DNA from: Microcystis aeruginosa W13-11
GTDB lineage: Bacteria > Cyanobacteriota > Cyanobacteriia > Cyanobacteriales > Microcystaceae
NCBI GenBank assembly: GCA_009995705.1
Contig: JAADBR010000195.1
Coordinates: forward strand, 1 to 10,878
Direction: 5' to 3'
DNA length: 10,878 nt
A program made the position numbers and the translations under genes. The notes under the pieces are model-generated. The model was not told the origin of the DNA, searched no databases, and worked only from the letters and a program-made list of their open reading frames with translations. Positions 1 to 6,280 of this stretch are shown here, piece after piece. Within the stretch, counting starts at the first letter, position 1. Every line of letters begins with the position of its first letter.

Positions 1-1089
1 GGGGATAATCAAATAAGAAATCTGTTAGATCCAGTGCCAGCCTCTAATGTCTCTAGGACTTTTCAAAAAGTCTATCAATGGTTAAAGGAAAAGGGAGTTT
101 TGAAAAAGTTTCTCTACTTAGATGGAGAAATTTTAGTGGCGTTAGATAGCACAGAATATTTCTCATCCAAGAAAATTCATTGCCCTCATTGTAACTGTCG
201 TAATCATCGAAATGGAACTACAACTTATTTTCACGGCTGTGTCACACCTATGGTAGTTTCTCCTAATCAAAAACAAGTAATTAATTTAGAGCCAGAATTC
301 ATTAAAAAACAAGATGGGCATCAAAAACAAGACTGTGAAAATGCGGCCGTTAAAAGATGGTTAAATAAGAATCATAAAAATAAGTATGGTTATCCTGTAA
401 CTCTTTTAGGAGACGACTTATATTCTCACGAACCTGTTTGTGAATTAGCGGTAAAACAAGGTTATAGTTTTATTTTTGTTTGTTTAGAAACGTCGCATAA
501 AACTTTATATGAATGGCTAGAATTTTTAGAAAAAAGTGGCGAAGTTACAACCGTCGAAAAGAAACAATGGGATGGACGAAAAAATCTAATTTATCGTTAT
601 CGTTATGCTTCTAGAGTTCCCTTAAGAGAGGGGGACTCAAGTCTCGAAGTTAATTGGTGTGAAGTGACTGTTATTAATGAGAAAACCCAGAAAACTATCT
701 ACCAAAATAATTGGATAACTAATCATAAAATTACGGAAAATAATGTCGAAGAAATTGTCAAAGCTGGACGCAGCAGATGGAAAGTTGAAAATGAAGGCAA
801 TAACGTTCTTAAAAATCACGGTTATAATTTAGAGCATAACTTTGGTCATGGTCAGAATCATTTGTGCGAGTTTTTATTGTCTTTGAATTTACTAGCTTTT
901 TTATTCCATACCGTTTTGGATTTAGTTAATTACACCTATCAAAAGATTCGTGAACTATTAGTAACTCGGACTTCTTTCTTTAATGATATTCGTACCCTAT
1001 TAAAATTTATTTGGTTTAAGAATTGGTCGGAATTTTTCTCATTTATTCTCACTGAATATGTCCCATTTAAAAAAGTAAATTCTAGTTGA
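1..1089 (+). CDS. DDE transposase of an insertion sequence, 5' end outside window
   Basis: The reading frame is open from base 1 to the stop at 1087-1089. The first residues, GDNQIRNLLDPVP, look like the interior of a transposase N-terminal region, so the GTG at 34 is not a credible start and the true start lies upstream of the window. A CPHC cysteine pair (codons from 181) looks like a small zinc-knuckle. Candidate catalytic residues are Asp at 145-147 (ALDSTEYF), Asp at 412-417 (LLGDDLYSH) and Glu at 787-789 (RWKVENEGNN), in the order expected of an IS4-like DDE fold. The C-terminal region after the Glu is hydrophobic and helical, also usual. About 362 codons are visible; related proteins are usually longer by several tens of residues. 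AT-rich codon use fits a mobile element. The exact IS family is not resolved (IS4-like or an unclassified cyanobacterial family), and no terminal repeats could be paired because the left end is missing. Confidence 0.85.
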   Translation, partial: GDNQIRNLLDPVPASNVSRTFQKVYQWLKEKGVLKKFLYLDGEILVALDSTEYFSSKKIHCPHCNCRNHRNGTTTYFHGCVTPMVVSPNQKQVINLEPEFIKKQDGHQKQDCENAAVKRWLNKNHKNKYGYPVTLLGDDLYSHEPVCELAVKQGYSFIFVCLETSHKTLYEWLEFLEKSGEVTTVEKKQWDGRKNLIYRYRYASRVPLREGDSSLEVNWCEVTVINEKTQKTIYQNNWITNHKITENNVEEIVKAGRSRWKVENEGNNVLKNHGYNLEHNFGHGQNHLCEFLLSLNLLAFLFHTVLDLVNYTYQKIRELLVTRTSFFNDIRTLLKFIWFKNWSEFFSFILTEYVPFKKVNSS

Positions 1090-1363
1090 AAATGTCAGAA
1101 CTCTTGAAGGAGAAAAAGAAAGTTGTTTATAAAAAAACTAAAAATTTTGTTAGAATTTCATCCAGATTTATGAGTTGAAATCGATTTTTCATGGACAGAG
1201 TTCTTAAAACCTGTCTATCTCCAGCATTGGATGATAATTATCTGTCAAAAAATAATGCTTCTACACAAGTTCTCTATTTAAATAAATAAAAGAATTTTAT
1301 CTGATTTTTCTCAAAATGAGAATTGCTGTCAATGCCTCTAGCTGCTTGACACCCCCTGAACGG
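1090..1363. other. Non-coding 3' flank of the transposase
   Basis: No credible gene is seen here. The stretch is AT-rich and probably contains the right end of the insertion sequence. The clearest structure is a perfect palindrome at 1308-1322 (TTCTCA, 3-nt spacer, TGAGAA). The IS boundary cannot be fixed without the left end. Confidence 0.5.
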
Positions 1364-1461
1364 TTAGGGACTTGCGTGGGAATAATATCCCAGCTTTGAA
1401 AATCACTCTGTAGAAGAATCAGACCAGCCAGATGGCATATTATCAAAGCACAAGTCCCTTA
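1364..1461. mobile_element. MITE-like element, about 98 bp
   Basis: The left end reads TTAGGGACTTGCG and the right end, on the other strand, reads TAAGGGACTTGTG. Aligned without gaps over 28 bases the ends match at about 20 positions, with a perfect core AGGGACTTG/CAAGTCCCT (1366-1374 and 1451-1459). TTA flanks GGGACTTG on both sides and could be a 3-bp target duplication, though a TA duplication cannot be excluded. There is no coding capacity, which fits a non-autonomous element. Its right end recurs at 1604-1626. Confidence 0.55.
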
Positions 1462-1526
1462 GCCGCGGGGGTTCTCCAAGGCTCTCCCCCTACTTAGGGT
1501 GATCAGCAAACCCCCGAGCAAGCGGA

Positions 1527-1594
1527 GGGCGCAAGCTTTGCGCCCCTACAGTAACGGATTTTGTCCACAATGTAGGGGCGAACTGCGTTCGCCC
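1527..1594. repeat. Two GC-rich hairpin repeats of a dispersed cyanobacterial type
   Basis: Two adjacent inverted repeats occur in a GC-rich island: GGGCGCAA-GCT-TTGCGCCC at 1527-1545 and GGGCGAA-CTGCG-TTCGCCC at 1576-1594. Both are next to a GTAGGGG or CCCCTAC motif in opposite orientation. They look like short dispersed repeats common between cyanobacterial genes. They lie downstream of heme oxygenase (minus strand) and could help end that transcript, but no T-run follows either hairpin, so a terminator role is only a guess. Confidence 0.6.
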
Positions 1595-1603
1595 AAAAGG
1601 TAC

Positions 1604-1626
1604 ATTATCAAAGCGCAAGTCCCTTA
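1604..1626. repeat. Solo copy of the 1364-1461 element end
   Basis: This 23-bp segment matches 1439-1461 with one mismatch (GCGCAAGTCCC here, GCACAAGTCCC there), and both are followed by TTA. No partner end is visible to its left, so it may be the remnant of a second, partly deleted element. Confidence 0.6.
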
Positions 1627-1667
1627 CCCCAAATTCTAGAATTTCCGTTTTTTGGTTTTCTTGACTA

Positions 1668-2387
1668 CTATTCGGCGGTGGCCAATCCACTTTCAGTGCT
1701 GCCGGTGCTGCGACGACGGGTGAGAGTATTAAAGAGCATAATTCCGATCGCTTTGATTAGATTACCTTCCAACTCTTGGAACATTTTCATGTTCAGGCCA
1801 AAAGCGGCGTTAGCTTCGGTGACAATGCGATCGGCCATGGCTTGATCTACCGGTAACTGGTCGAGGGTTTGACGATAGTGATTTTTATAGGCTTTTTCGT
1901 CGGGAATATCTTTAAAATCATAGAAAGCTGTGCCACCAGTTTCCAGATTCATCGCTTTTTCGGCGATTTTTTTCAAGATTTGCCCCCCGGACAGATCGCC
2001 AAGATAACGGGTATAGGAATGAGCAACTAATAATTCGGGTTCTGTTGTGGCGATTTTCCGAATCCGGTCAACGTAGGCCTGACCTGCCGGAGATAAAGCG
2101 ATCTCGTTGCGCCAATTTAGACCATAATAAAAATATAAATCCTGTTCTAGCGCATTTTTGCGATTGAGTTCAGGAAAACAGATTTTAGAAACGACGGGAT
2201 GACTACGAAGTTTTTCCATCTCCTCCTCCATGGCCGAATAGACGAAGTAGAGGTTAGCCACCAGTTTGCGATAGGAAGTTTTTTCCACCACACCCTTGAG
2301 AAAACACTTGACAAAACCGACGTTTTCTGCCATCGTATGGGATTTTTTCGTGCCTTCTCGCAGTTGAGTTGATAAATTAACGCTCAT
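1668..2387 (-). CDS. ho1: Heme oxygenase (biliverdin-producing)
   Basis: A 239-residue protein that closely resembles cyanobacterial HO-1 along its whole length. HO-1 opens heme with ferredoxin electrons and O2, giving biliverdin IXa, CO and Fe2+; biliverdin feeds phycocyanobilin synthesis for phycobilisomes and phytochromes. It is a soluble, all-helical, single-domain enzyme. The proximal heme ligand is His17 in GTKKSHTMAENV. The distal-helix glycine motif GDLSGGQ is at about 130-136, after the conserved SYTRYL. The length is normal for the family. The start is supported by a Shine-Dalgarno AGGTGA (2395-2400 on the plus strand), 7 nt before the ATG. The C-terminus (TRRRSTGSTESGLATAE) matches what I recall of the Synechocystis protein. 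The gene stands alone and is divergent from rpaA. Recognition is from memory of the family, but the match is strong. Confidence 0.96.
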   Translation of the reverse strand: MSVNLSTQLREGTKKSHTMAENVGFVKCFLKGVVEKTSYRKLVANLYFVYSAMEEEMEKLRSHPVVSKICFPELNRKNALEQDLYFYYGLNWRNEIALSPAGQAYVDRIRKIATTEPELLVAHSYTRYLGDLSGGQILKKIAEKAMNLETGGTAFYDFKDIPDEKAYKNHYRQTLDQLPVDQAMADRIVTEANAAFGLNMKMFQELEGNLIKAIGIMLFNTLTRRRSTGSTESGLATAE

Positions 2388-2897
2388 ATTATGATCACCT
2401 GTTGGGATGAGTAGAATGGATCGGGTTCGTTACAGATGCTTACTAAAGCCGCCTATTTTGGTAGATTAAACTGAATCGATCGCTAATTTTATTAAGAATT
2501 TTTACAGTGCCGCCGGGGGAGCTTAGGGGGAAAAGTTAGCTCTAGCAGGACTTGACCGCCAGTTGAAGCTGGTATCCATCGAGATGGCGAAATTGTAAAG
2601 ATTAATGAAAAACTGCTGCCTAGGTCATCTTGGGGAGAGAGAGGCTAGGACTTAGCACTAATATCGATTATCGAGCAATATTCTTCACACTTCTTATTAA
2701 TTCTTAACATTCAGGAGACTTAGATCAGCAAAATTTCACAAATTAAAACCGAATTTAGCAATCATGCTTATAATCAGTACAGGATTCTTTATGTTGTGCT
2801 AAACTCAAGCCCTTGAGAGACAAAGCCGTAGTTGCGATGTCAGCGAGAACACATTTAGCAACCCCCTACCCAAACCCTTAGTCATAACACTCTGGTA
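2388..2897. promoter_or_regulatory. Divergent intergenic region of ho1 and rpaA
   Basis: About 510 bp separate the two divergent starts, so promoters for both must lie here. Towards rpaA there is a good -10 box TATAAT at 2769-2774 with no convincing -35, which would give a leader of about 115 nt. Near ho1 only the Shine-Dalgarno is clear. The run CTTATTAATTCTTAACAT (about 2692-2710) loosely resembles direct-repeat sites for OmpR-type regulators, but the match is weak. No gene is called in this stretch. Confidence 0.5.
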
Positions 2898-3638
2898 ATG
2901 CCCCGAATACTTGTAATCGATGATGATCCTGCGATCGCGGAATTAGTCTCCATCAACTTGGAGATGGCGGGTTATGACGTTAACCCCGCAGAGGACGGGA
3001 TTAAAGGCCAGGCCTTGGCCGTCCAGTTACAACCCGATTTAATCATGCTGGATTTAATGTTGCCCAAAGTCGATGGTTTTACTGTCTGTCAGCGTTTGCG
3101 ACGAGATGAACGCACGTCCGACATCCCGATTTTGATGCTGACGGCCTTAGGACAAACCCAAGATAAAGTGGAAGGTTTTAACGCGGGTGCCGATGATTAC
3201 CTGACCAAACCTTTCGAGGTGGAGGAAATGTTAGCTAGGGTACGCGCTCTCCTAAGACGCACCGATCGCATTCCCCAAGCCGCTAAACACTCAGAAATAC
3301 TCAGTTTTGGACCTTTAACCCTGGTTCCCGAACGTTTTGAGGCGGTCTGGTTTGAAAGTGTGGTCAAGTTAACCCATCTAGAATTTGAGTTACTCCACTG
3401 TCTTCTCCAGCGTCACGGTCAGACCGTTTCCCCCAGTGATATTCTCAAGGAAGTCTGGGGATACGATCCCGATGATGATATCGAGACTATTCGCGTTCAT
3501 ATTCGCCATCTGAGAACGAAACTAGAACCCGATCCCCGCCACCCTCGCTATATTAAAACCGTTTACGGTGCGGGTTATTGTCTGGAGTTACCCTCCAATG
3601 AACAGGTGGTGCTTGATTCATCGGCGGTAACAGTTTAA
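2898..3638 (+). CDS. rpaA: OmpR-type response regulator RpaA
   Basis: A 246-residue two-domain response regulator. The receiver domain (about 1-120) has the acidic pocket Asp8-Asp9-Asp10, the phospho-acceptor Asp52 in LIMLDLMLP, Thr82 in LMLTALG and Lys104 in YLTKPF. The winged-helix DNA-binding domain (about 130-232) contains [20 protein letters not shown] and the wing [11 protein letters not shown]. The stretch [19 protein letters not shown] and the inter-domain [16 protein letters not shown] match my recollection of RpaA, not the paralogue RpaB. RpaA is phosphorylated by SasA under control of the KaiC clock and drives circadian gene expression; it also influences energy transfer from phycobilisomes to the photosystems. 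The start is the first ATG of the family-typical [11 protein letters not shown], although no clear Shine-Dalgarno precedes it. There is no histidine kinase nearby, which is usual for rpaA. Confidence 0.93.
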   Translation: MPRILVIDDDPAIAELVSINLEMAGYDVNPAEDGIKGQALAVQLQPDLIMLDLMLPKVDGFTVCQRLRRDERTSDIPILMLTALGQTQDKVEGFNAGADDYLTKPFEVEEMLARVRALLRRTDRIPQAAKHSEILSFGPLTLVPERFEAVWFESVVKLTHLEFELLHCLLQRHGQTVSPSDILKEVWGYDPDDDIETIRVHIRHLRTKLEPDPRHPRYIKTVYGAGYCLELPSNEQVVLDSSAVTV

Positions 3639-3762
3639 ACGGGGAGCGATTGTCCAAATAGGCAATAGGAACCATTGTTTCCTCGCTCCTCCTCCTCTTC
3701 AGATTGAGAAGGTTTAACTGGCGGTTAGGTTTTGATGGCTATGGCTGCGGCCTCTTTTTGAC

Positions 3763-3926
3763 CCTGACGATAACAAGGGGAAAACATCCCCAGCAAGTCA
3801 GGACAATGGCGGGAGTAATTACTGGTTGAATTTAGTGTCAGCAGAAGTCTCTCGCTTTTAGCCGTGGGACGGCGCTTTTAAACGGGAGAATTACTTCATA
3901 CTAGGGTTCCCCTCCTGAATGCTGAC
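3763..3926. ncRNA. Candidate structured RNA, class unknown
   Basis: Two neighbouring folds are visible. First, CCTGAC (3763-3768) pairs with GTCAGG (3797-3802) around an inner GGGGA/TCCCC hairpin (3777-3791). Second, GTCAGCA (3837-3843) pairs with TGCTGAC (3920-3926) and encloses an arm GAAGT/ACTTC plus TCTC/GAGA ending in GCCG-TGGGA-CGGC (3861-3873), and a small AGGG/CCCT hairpin (3903-3911). CGCTTTTA is repeated at 3853 and 3873. No known riboswitch or RNA family was recognised, there is no clear promoter, and the strand is unknown. It could equally be mobile-element debris. Confidence 0.25.
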
Positions 3927-4090
3927 TCTGTATATGGGGTTTGCTGAAAAAGTCGCTCAAAGAATTATGCTATTGAGTGCCAATAAGTAGGGAGGCGCAA
4001 TTATTTGTAGAATGGTTTAGCGGTAGCGTAACATGATCGGGGGTTGGTTTTCATGCTTCTAACTTCACAGTTTAGCTCTTCTGGTTTCTG

Positions 4091-4127
4091 TGTGGAAACG
4101 AGGTCTATAATGATAGTCTCTTCCACA
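4091..4127. repeat. Long imperfect palindrome (hairpin)
   Basis: TGTGGAA (4091-4097) pairs with TTCCACA (4121-4127). Inside, GAGG and CTAT pair with ATAG and TCTC around an AATG loop, with one bulge and one G-T pair. No T-run follows on either strand, so it is not a classical terminator. TATAAT at about 4106-4111 lies in the hairpin and is probably coincidental. GCTCTTC before it and GAAGAGC after it (about 4075 and 4199) form a wider inverted pair. Confidence 0.5.
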
Positions 4128-4297
4128 AAATAGTCCTAAAAGTCTTGCCCAGTAAGCATTTTACCTTACATAAGCAAAAATTACCACACAAAGTCGAGAA
4201 GAGCCACAGTTTCCATCCATGTGCATGGTGCGTTCCCCAAAATCGATCGCTGGAGCAATAGGACTTGCATTAAGGAAAGCACCCTACCGCACTAATT

Positions 4298-4639
4298 TTA
4301 TTTTCTTAGCCAATTGATTAAAAGATTTTTAATACCTATTAGTCTTTCTGGTGAGATATTTCCTAAACGTGCATTGATTACAGATGATTCGACACTTGTT
4401 AATCGTCCTAGCCGAATTAAAGAAGCCACTTTAAGTCCAGTAGTAATATAGTCAGAATCTGAGGTATTAATAATTTCGTGAAATCCTAGAGTAGCTTGAT
4501 GGAGACGAGAAGAAATTAAAGCAAGTAATAAATCACGATGGCGACTTGGTGAAATAGCAAAAATTAAAGCTGGACGCAGTTTTCCTGATTTCAAGTCTGC
4601 TTGAGGAAAACGAGTTAGAACAATATCACTTGGTTTCAT
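4298..4639 (-). CDS. MazF/PemK-type toxin of a type II TA pair
   Basis: A 113-residue basic protein. The family signature is an N-terminal start of the kind MKPSDIVLTRFP, then a charged loop and LRPALIF (residues 21-27), followed by a beta-rich core and SLIRLGRLTSV (about 73-83), ending in the usual C-terminal helix. MazF/PemK toxins are small ribosome-independent or ribosome-linked endoribonucleases that cleave mRNA; this is the family role, and activity here is inferred. The ATG overlaps the stop of the upstream gene in an ATGA arrangement (4636-4639), so translation is probably coupled to the antitoxin. No Shine-Dalgarno of its own is needed or obvious. The length is normal and nothing looks broken. 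Confidence 0.85.
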   Translation of the reverse strand: MKPSDIVLTRFPQADLKSGKLRPALIFAISPSRHRDLLLALISSRLHQATLGFHEIINTSDSDYITTGLKVASLIRLGRLTSVESSVINARLGNISPERLIGIKNLLINWLRK

Positions 4640-4869
4640 GGTTGATAAATTTCTTGAGCATCTGTTAGGGAATATTCAATTTCATCTCCTGCTTTAAAAA
4701 GTTGCTCTAATGAAAAATTTTGCCAGTCTTCATCTTGCCAATTAGTATATTCTGAAATGTTGTTTGGCTCAGGGGAAATTAGTCGGGTAAAGTTGGCAAT
4801 TTTTTCAACAATGTCATCAGGTAATCGGTCAATCTGTTGGTGAAGTTCTTCACGAATTGTAGCAGACAT
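4636..4869 (-). CDS. Antitoxin partner of the MazF/PemK-type toxin
   Basis: A 77-residue acidic protein lying first in the pair. The N-terminal part (about 1-30, REELHQQIDRLPDDIVEKIANF) is a predicted helix resembling the start of small cyanobacterial DUF2281-like antitoxins. The C-terminal half is acidic and rich in Trp, Asp and Glu (NWQDEDWQNFSLEQLF), as expected of a flexible toxin-binding tail. No helix-turn-helix or AbrB-type DNA-binding domain is apparent. The antitoxin role is inferred mainly from position and the 4-bp overlap with the toxin. There is no clear Shine-Dalgarno before the ATG; a TATAAT box lies about 43 nt upstream. Confidence 0.75.
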   Translation of the reverse strand: MSATIREELHQQIDRLPDDIVEKIANFTRLISPEPNNISEYTNWQDEDWQNFSLEQLFKAGDEIEYSLTDAQEIYQP

Positions 4870-4911
4870 AAGTTAAATTATTTGATTAAGGTGTAGATAT
4901 GGATATTATTG

Positions 4912-4917
4912 ATTATA
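4912..4917 (-). promoter_or_regulatory. Probable -10 box of the MazF-type TA operon
   Basis: A perfect TATAAT on the minus strand, about 43 nt before the antitoxin ATG, giving a predicted leader of about 35 nt. The -35 region is poor. Confidence 0.45.
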
Positions 4918-4953
4918 ACTCAGATATTGGGTGGTAATTTGGCAAAAAGTAAT

Positions 4954-5098
4954 GTTGGGTTTCCACAAGATCAGCGATCTGCTACGCAGTGCCTTCGGCA
5001 TCGCACTCCTCATCGCCAAAAAGCGATCGCAATTGGCGTTCCTATCCCAAGCAATGACAATTTTAAAGTTTAATCAAGAAGATAACGGCGATCGCACT
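4954..5098. repeat. HIP1-rich dispersed repeat, copy A
   Basis: The last 83 bp (5016-5098) match 5720-5802 with only four mismatches and no gap, and include two GCGATCGC sites (5023, 5088). Further shared blocks upstream are GTTGGGTTT (4954-4962) and ACAAGATCAGCGATC (4965-4979). Copy A also holds a TGCC-TTC-GGCA hairpin (4990-5000) in a segment absent from copy B. A 66-codon reading frame across it is a by-product of the repeat and is not called as a gene. Confidence 0.85.
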
Positions 5099-5111
5099 AC
5101 AAGATCGGCAA

Positions 5112-5357
5112 TCATACTTCAATTCCATTGATCCAAATTTCATACTCGCTTATATCAACTTCATCATTCCAAATGATTCCGCTACCTGATGGATCAAGTT
5201 GAAAGTTTTTAAAGAAAGCATAGTTTTTAAGGGAAGAAAACATCGTTTTTTCTAGTAGATTTTCACAGTTATATTTTCTAGCTTGATGATTAGAAAAATG
5301 CACTAATAGAGTATAATTTTCAATGATTTCGGCTGAGGTTATTTTGGGGTAAAGCAT
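5112..5357 (-). CDS. DUF2442 family protein, second gene of a TA-like pair
   Basis: An 81-residue protein. The N-terminal half (KITSAEIIENYTLLVHFSNHQARKYN) and the C-terminal stretch with GIIWNDEVDISEYEIW (about residues 60-75) are typical of DUF2442 proteins, in which a strand-rich core ends in the W-x(4)-DIS-type motif. The biochemical function is unknown. The gene starts 4 nt after the stop of the DUF4160 gene, so the two form one transcription unit. Such pairs are common in cyanobacterial genomes and are suspected TA modules; this is inference, and which member would be the toxin is not clear. No strong Shine-Dalgarno is present. The stop lies 14 bp from repeat copy A. Confidence 0.8.
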   Translation of the reverse strand: MLYPKITSAEIIENYTLLVHFSNHQARKYNCENLLEKTMFSSLKNYAFFKNFQLDPSGSGIIWNDEVDISEYEIWINGIEV

Positions 5358-5361
5358 TGTT

Positions 5362-5610
5362 TTATTTCAAAGGTGGTAATTTATTAAATTCTTGAGTGTT
5401 CCACATTTTCAATAATTCTGGTTGATAGATTGTTGCCCATTCTACAACCATTTTTGTGGCTCTATTAGGTAAGTCTCCTTCAATGATTTCTAAGGTTTCC
5501 AGATTAAATAGAGCGTTATATTCTCCATAAATCGCATGAAAATGGGGAGGTGGATGATCGGCAAAAAAGAGTTTAATGATAATTCCATAAAATCGAGTAA
5601 TTTCTGGCAT
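5362..5610 (-). CDS. DUF4160 family protein, first gene of a TA-like pair
   Basis: An 82-residue protein with the DUF4160 hallmarks: start MPEITRFYGIIIKLFF, then ADHPPPHFHAIYGEY (about 18-31) with its histidines, an acidic middle segment, and a C-terminal VEWATIYQPELLKMW helix. I chose the ATG at 5610 over the TTG at 5643 because family members start at MPEITRFYG and because a TATAAT at 5648-5653 would place the transcript start at or inside the longer version. Function is unknown. It is adjacent to DUF2442 with a 4-nt gap, and the pair sits between two copies of a direct repeat. Confidence 0.82.
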   Translation of the reverse strand: MPEITRFYGIIIKLFFADHPPPHFHAIYGEYNALFNLETLEIIEGDLPNRATKMVVEWATIYQPELLKMWNTQEFNKLPPLK

Positions 5611-5647
5611 AAATCTATTTTTGGAAGTCTTTCTTGATGACAAAAAT

Positions 5648-5653
5648 ATTATA
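5648..5653 (-). promoter_or_regulatory. -10 box of the DUF4160-DUF2442 operon
   Basis: A perfect TATAAT on the minus strand, predicting a start near 5641 and a leader of about 30 nt to the ATG at 5610. No good -35 is visible. Confidence 0.5.
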
Positions 5654-5662
5654 ACAAAGCTG

Positions 5663-5802
5663 GTTGGGTTTTGTTACCTCGACCTAAACGACAAGATCAG
5701 CGATCGCCCCTACTTATCCCCAAAAAGCGATCGCCCTTGGCGTTCCTATCCCAAGCAATGGCAGTTTTAAAGTTTAATCAAGAAGATAACGGCGATCGCA
5801 CT
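5663..5802. repeat. HIP1-rich dispersed repeat, copy B
   Basis: The second copy of 4954-5098 in the same orientation. It carries three GCGATCGC sites (5700, 5727, 5792). The 83-bp core is 5720-5802. Its internal block GTTTTAAAGTTTAAT recurs once more at 5848-5862. The short reading frame through it is not a gene. Confidence 0.85.
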
Positions 5803-5875
5803 TTCACAAGCCAAAACAATCGCAATTTCAAAAGCTACAGAGATCGGGGTTTTAAAGTTTAATTTTTGAAATCAA

Positions 5876-6103
5876 TTACTCTATTTCCCAGTCTTCCAAT
5901 TGTAGTTGTGGAATGCGTGAAAATTCTTTAGTATTATGTGTAACTAAGATCAAATTATTCGCTAAAGCAATAGCAGCAATTTGTAAATCGTAAGCCCCAA
6001 TAGTTGTTCCGTTAGCAGCAAGTTGGGCGCGAATTCCTCCGAAAATTATAGCAAACTGGTCATCAAATGACAAAGACTCAAAAATCCTCGCTGTAACGTC
6101 AGA
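5876..6103 (-). pseudogene. vapC: vapC fragment (PIN-domain toxin), N-terminus missing
   Basis: Only the C-terminal half of a VapC toxin is left. The frame reads from a stop at 6104-6106 through IFESLSFDDQFA, IRAQLAANGTTIGAYD, LQIAAIALANNLILVTHNTKEF and LQLEDWE. VapC toxins are PIN-fold ribonucleases with a cluster of acidic residues. The third acidic residue (GAYDLQ) and the THNTKEF motif are present, but the N-terminal first Asp and the middle Glu are gone, so the product cannot be an active nuclease. The only start is a TTG at 6073 within the conserved domain. No vapB is found upstream; the sequence there changes to other material within 30 bp of a MITE (6135-6235). The break point therefore does not coincide with the MITE end. 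Confidence 0.85.
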
Positions 6104-6134
6104 TTACGCTCTGGGTTGGCACTACGAATTGATC

Positions 6135-6235
6135 CATATAGCGGTATTCGCTTGAGTGAGATACAGACAAAGTCTTGCCTAGACTGACTCATAGCTTGTT
6201 GCACTATACCTCATTCGACTGCATACCGCTATATG
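6135..6235. mobile_element. MITE-like element, 101 bp, with 13-bp perfect ends
   Basis: CATATAGCGGTAT (6135-6147) is the exact inverse of ATACCGCTATATG (6223-6235), and the inner flanks match partly. If the duplication is TA, the mobile ends would be TAGCGGTAT. There is no coding capacity. A TATAAT box (6237-6242) sits 1 bp outside the right end, pointing towards the TPR remnant at 6281. Confidence 0.65.
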
Positions 6236-6280
6236 CTATAATCCATTATCATCATAATTATTAAAATCATAGTTAAGACA

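Larger units (their letters stand above)
3639..4297. other. Non-coding region with folded segments
   Basis: No convincing gene was found on either strand in about 660 bp. The region holds a possible structured RNA (3763-3926) and an imperfect palindrome (4091-4127). At 3939-3950 GGGGTTTGCTGA is the exact inverse of TCAGCAAACCCC at about 1504-1515, suggesting fragments of a mobile element. A small inverted repeat CCATG-TG-CATGG lies near 4217-4228. Confidence 0.5.

Noticed and set aside
637..819. Minus-strand frame of 60 codons inside the transposase
   Set aside because: Shadow of the plus-strand transposase, low-complexity hydrophobic translation, no start signal.
2556..2648. A short gene-like reading of about 30 codons (PPVEAGIHRDGEIVKINEK and on) between ho1 and rpaA
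   Set aside because: It is bounded by a stop on each side, has no start codon or Shine-Dalgarno, and matches no family I can name. It could be a gene remnant but this cannot be supported.
3722..3760. Possible terminator after rpaA ending in TTTTT near 3755
   Set aside because: The preceding GGC/GCC stem is only about three base pairs, too weak to call.
1504..3950. TCAGCAAACCCC and GGGGTTTGCTGA as ends of a composite element carrying ho1 and rpaA
   Set aside because: Only 12 bp match, no transposase lies between, no target duplication is seen, and both genes are core genes. The pair is more likely debris of separate small elements.
4005..4075. tRNA-like D-arm text (TTTAGCGGTAGCG)
   Set aside because: No T-arm GTTCRA motif, anticodon stem or acceptor stem can be formed at proper spacing.
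4931..5131. Plus-strand reading frame of 66 codons
   Set aside because: It is formed by the dispersed repeat; the related frame at 5671-5862 (63 codons) arises in the same way from copy B. Neither has a domain, and both depend on HIP1-rich repeat sequence.
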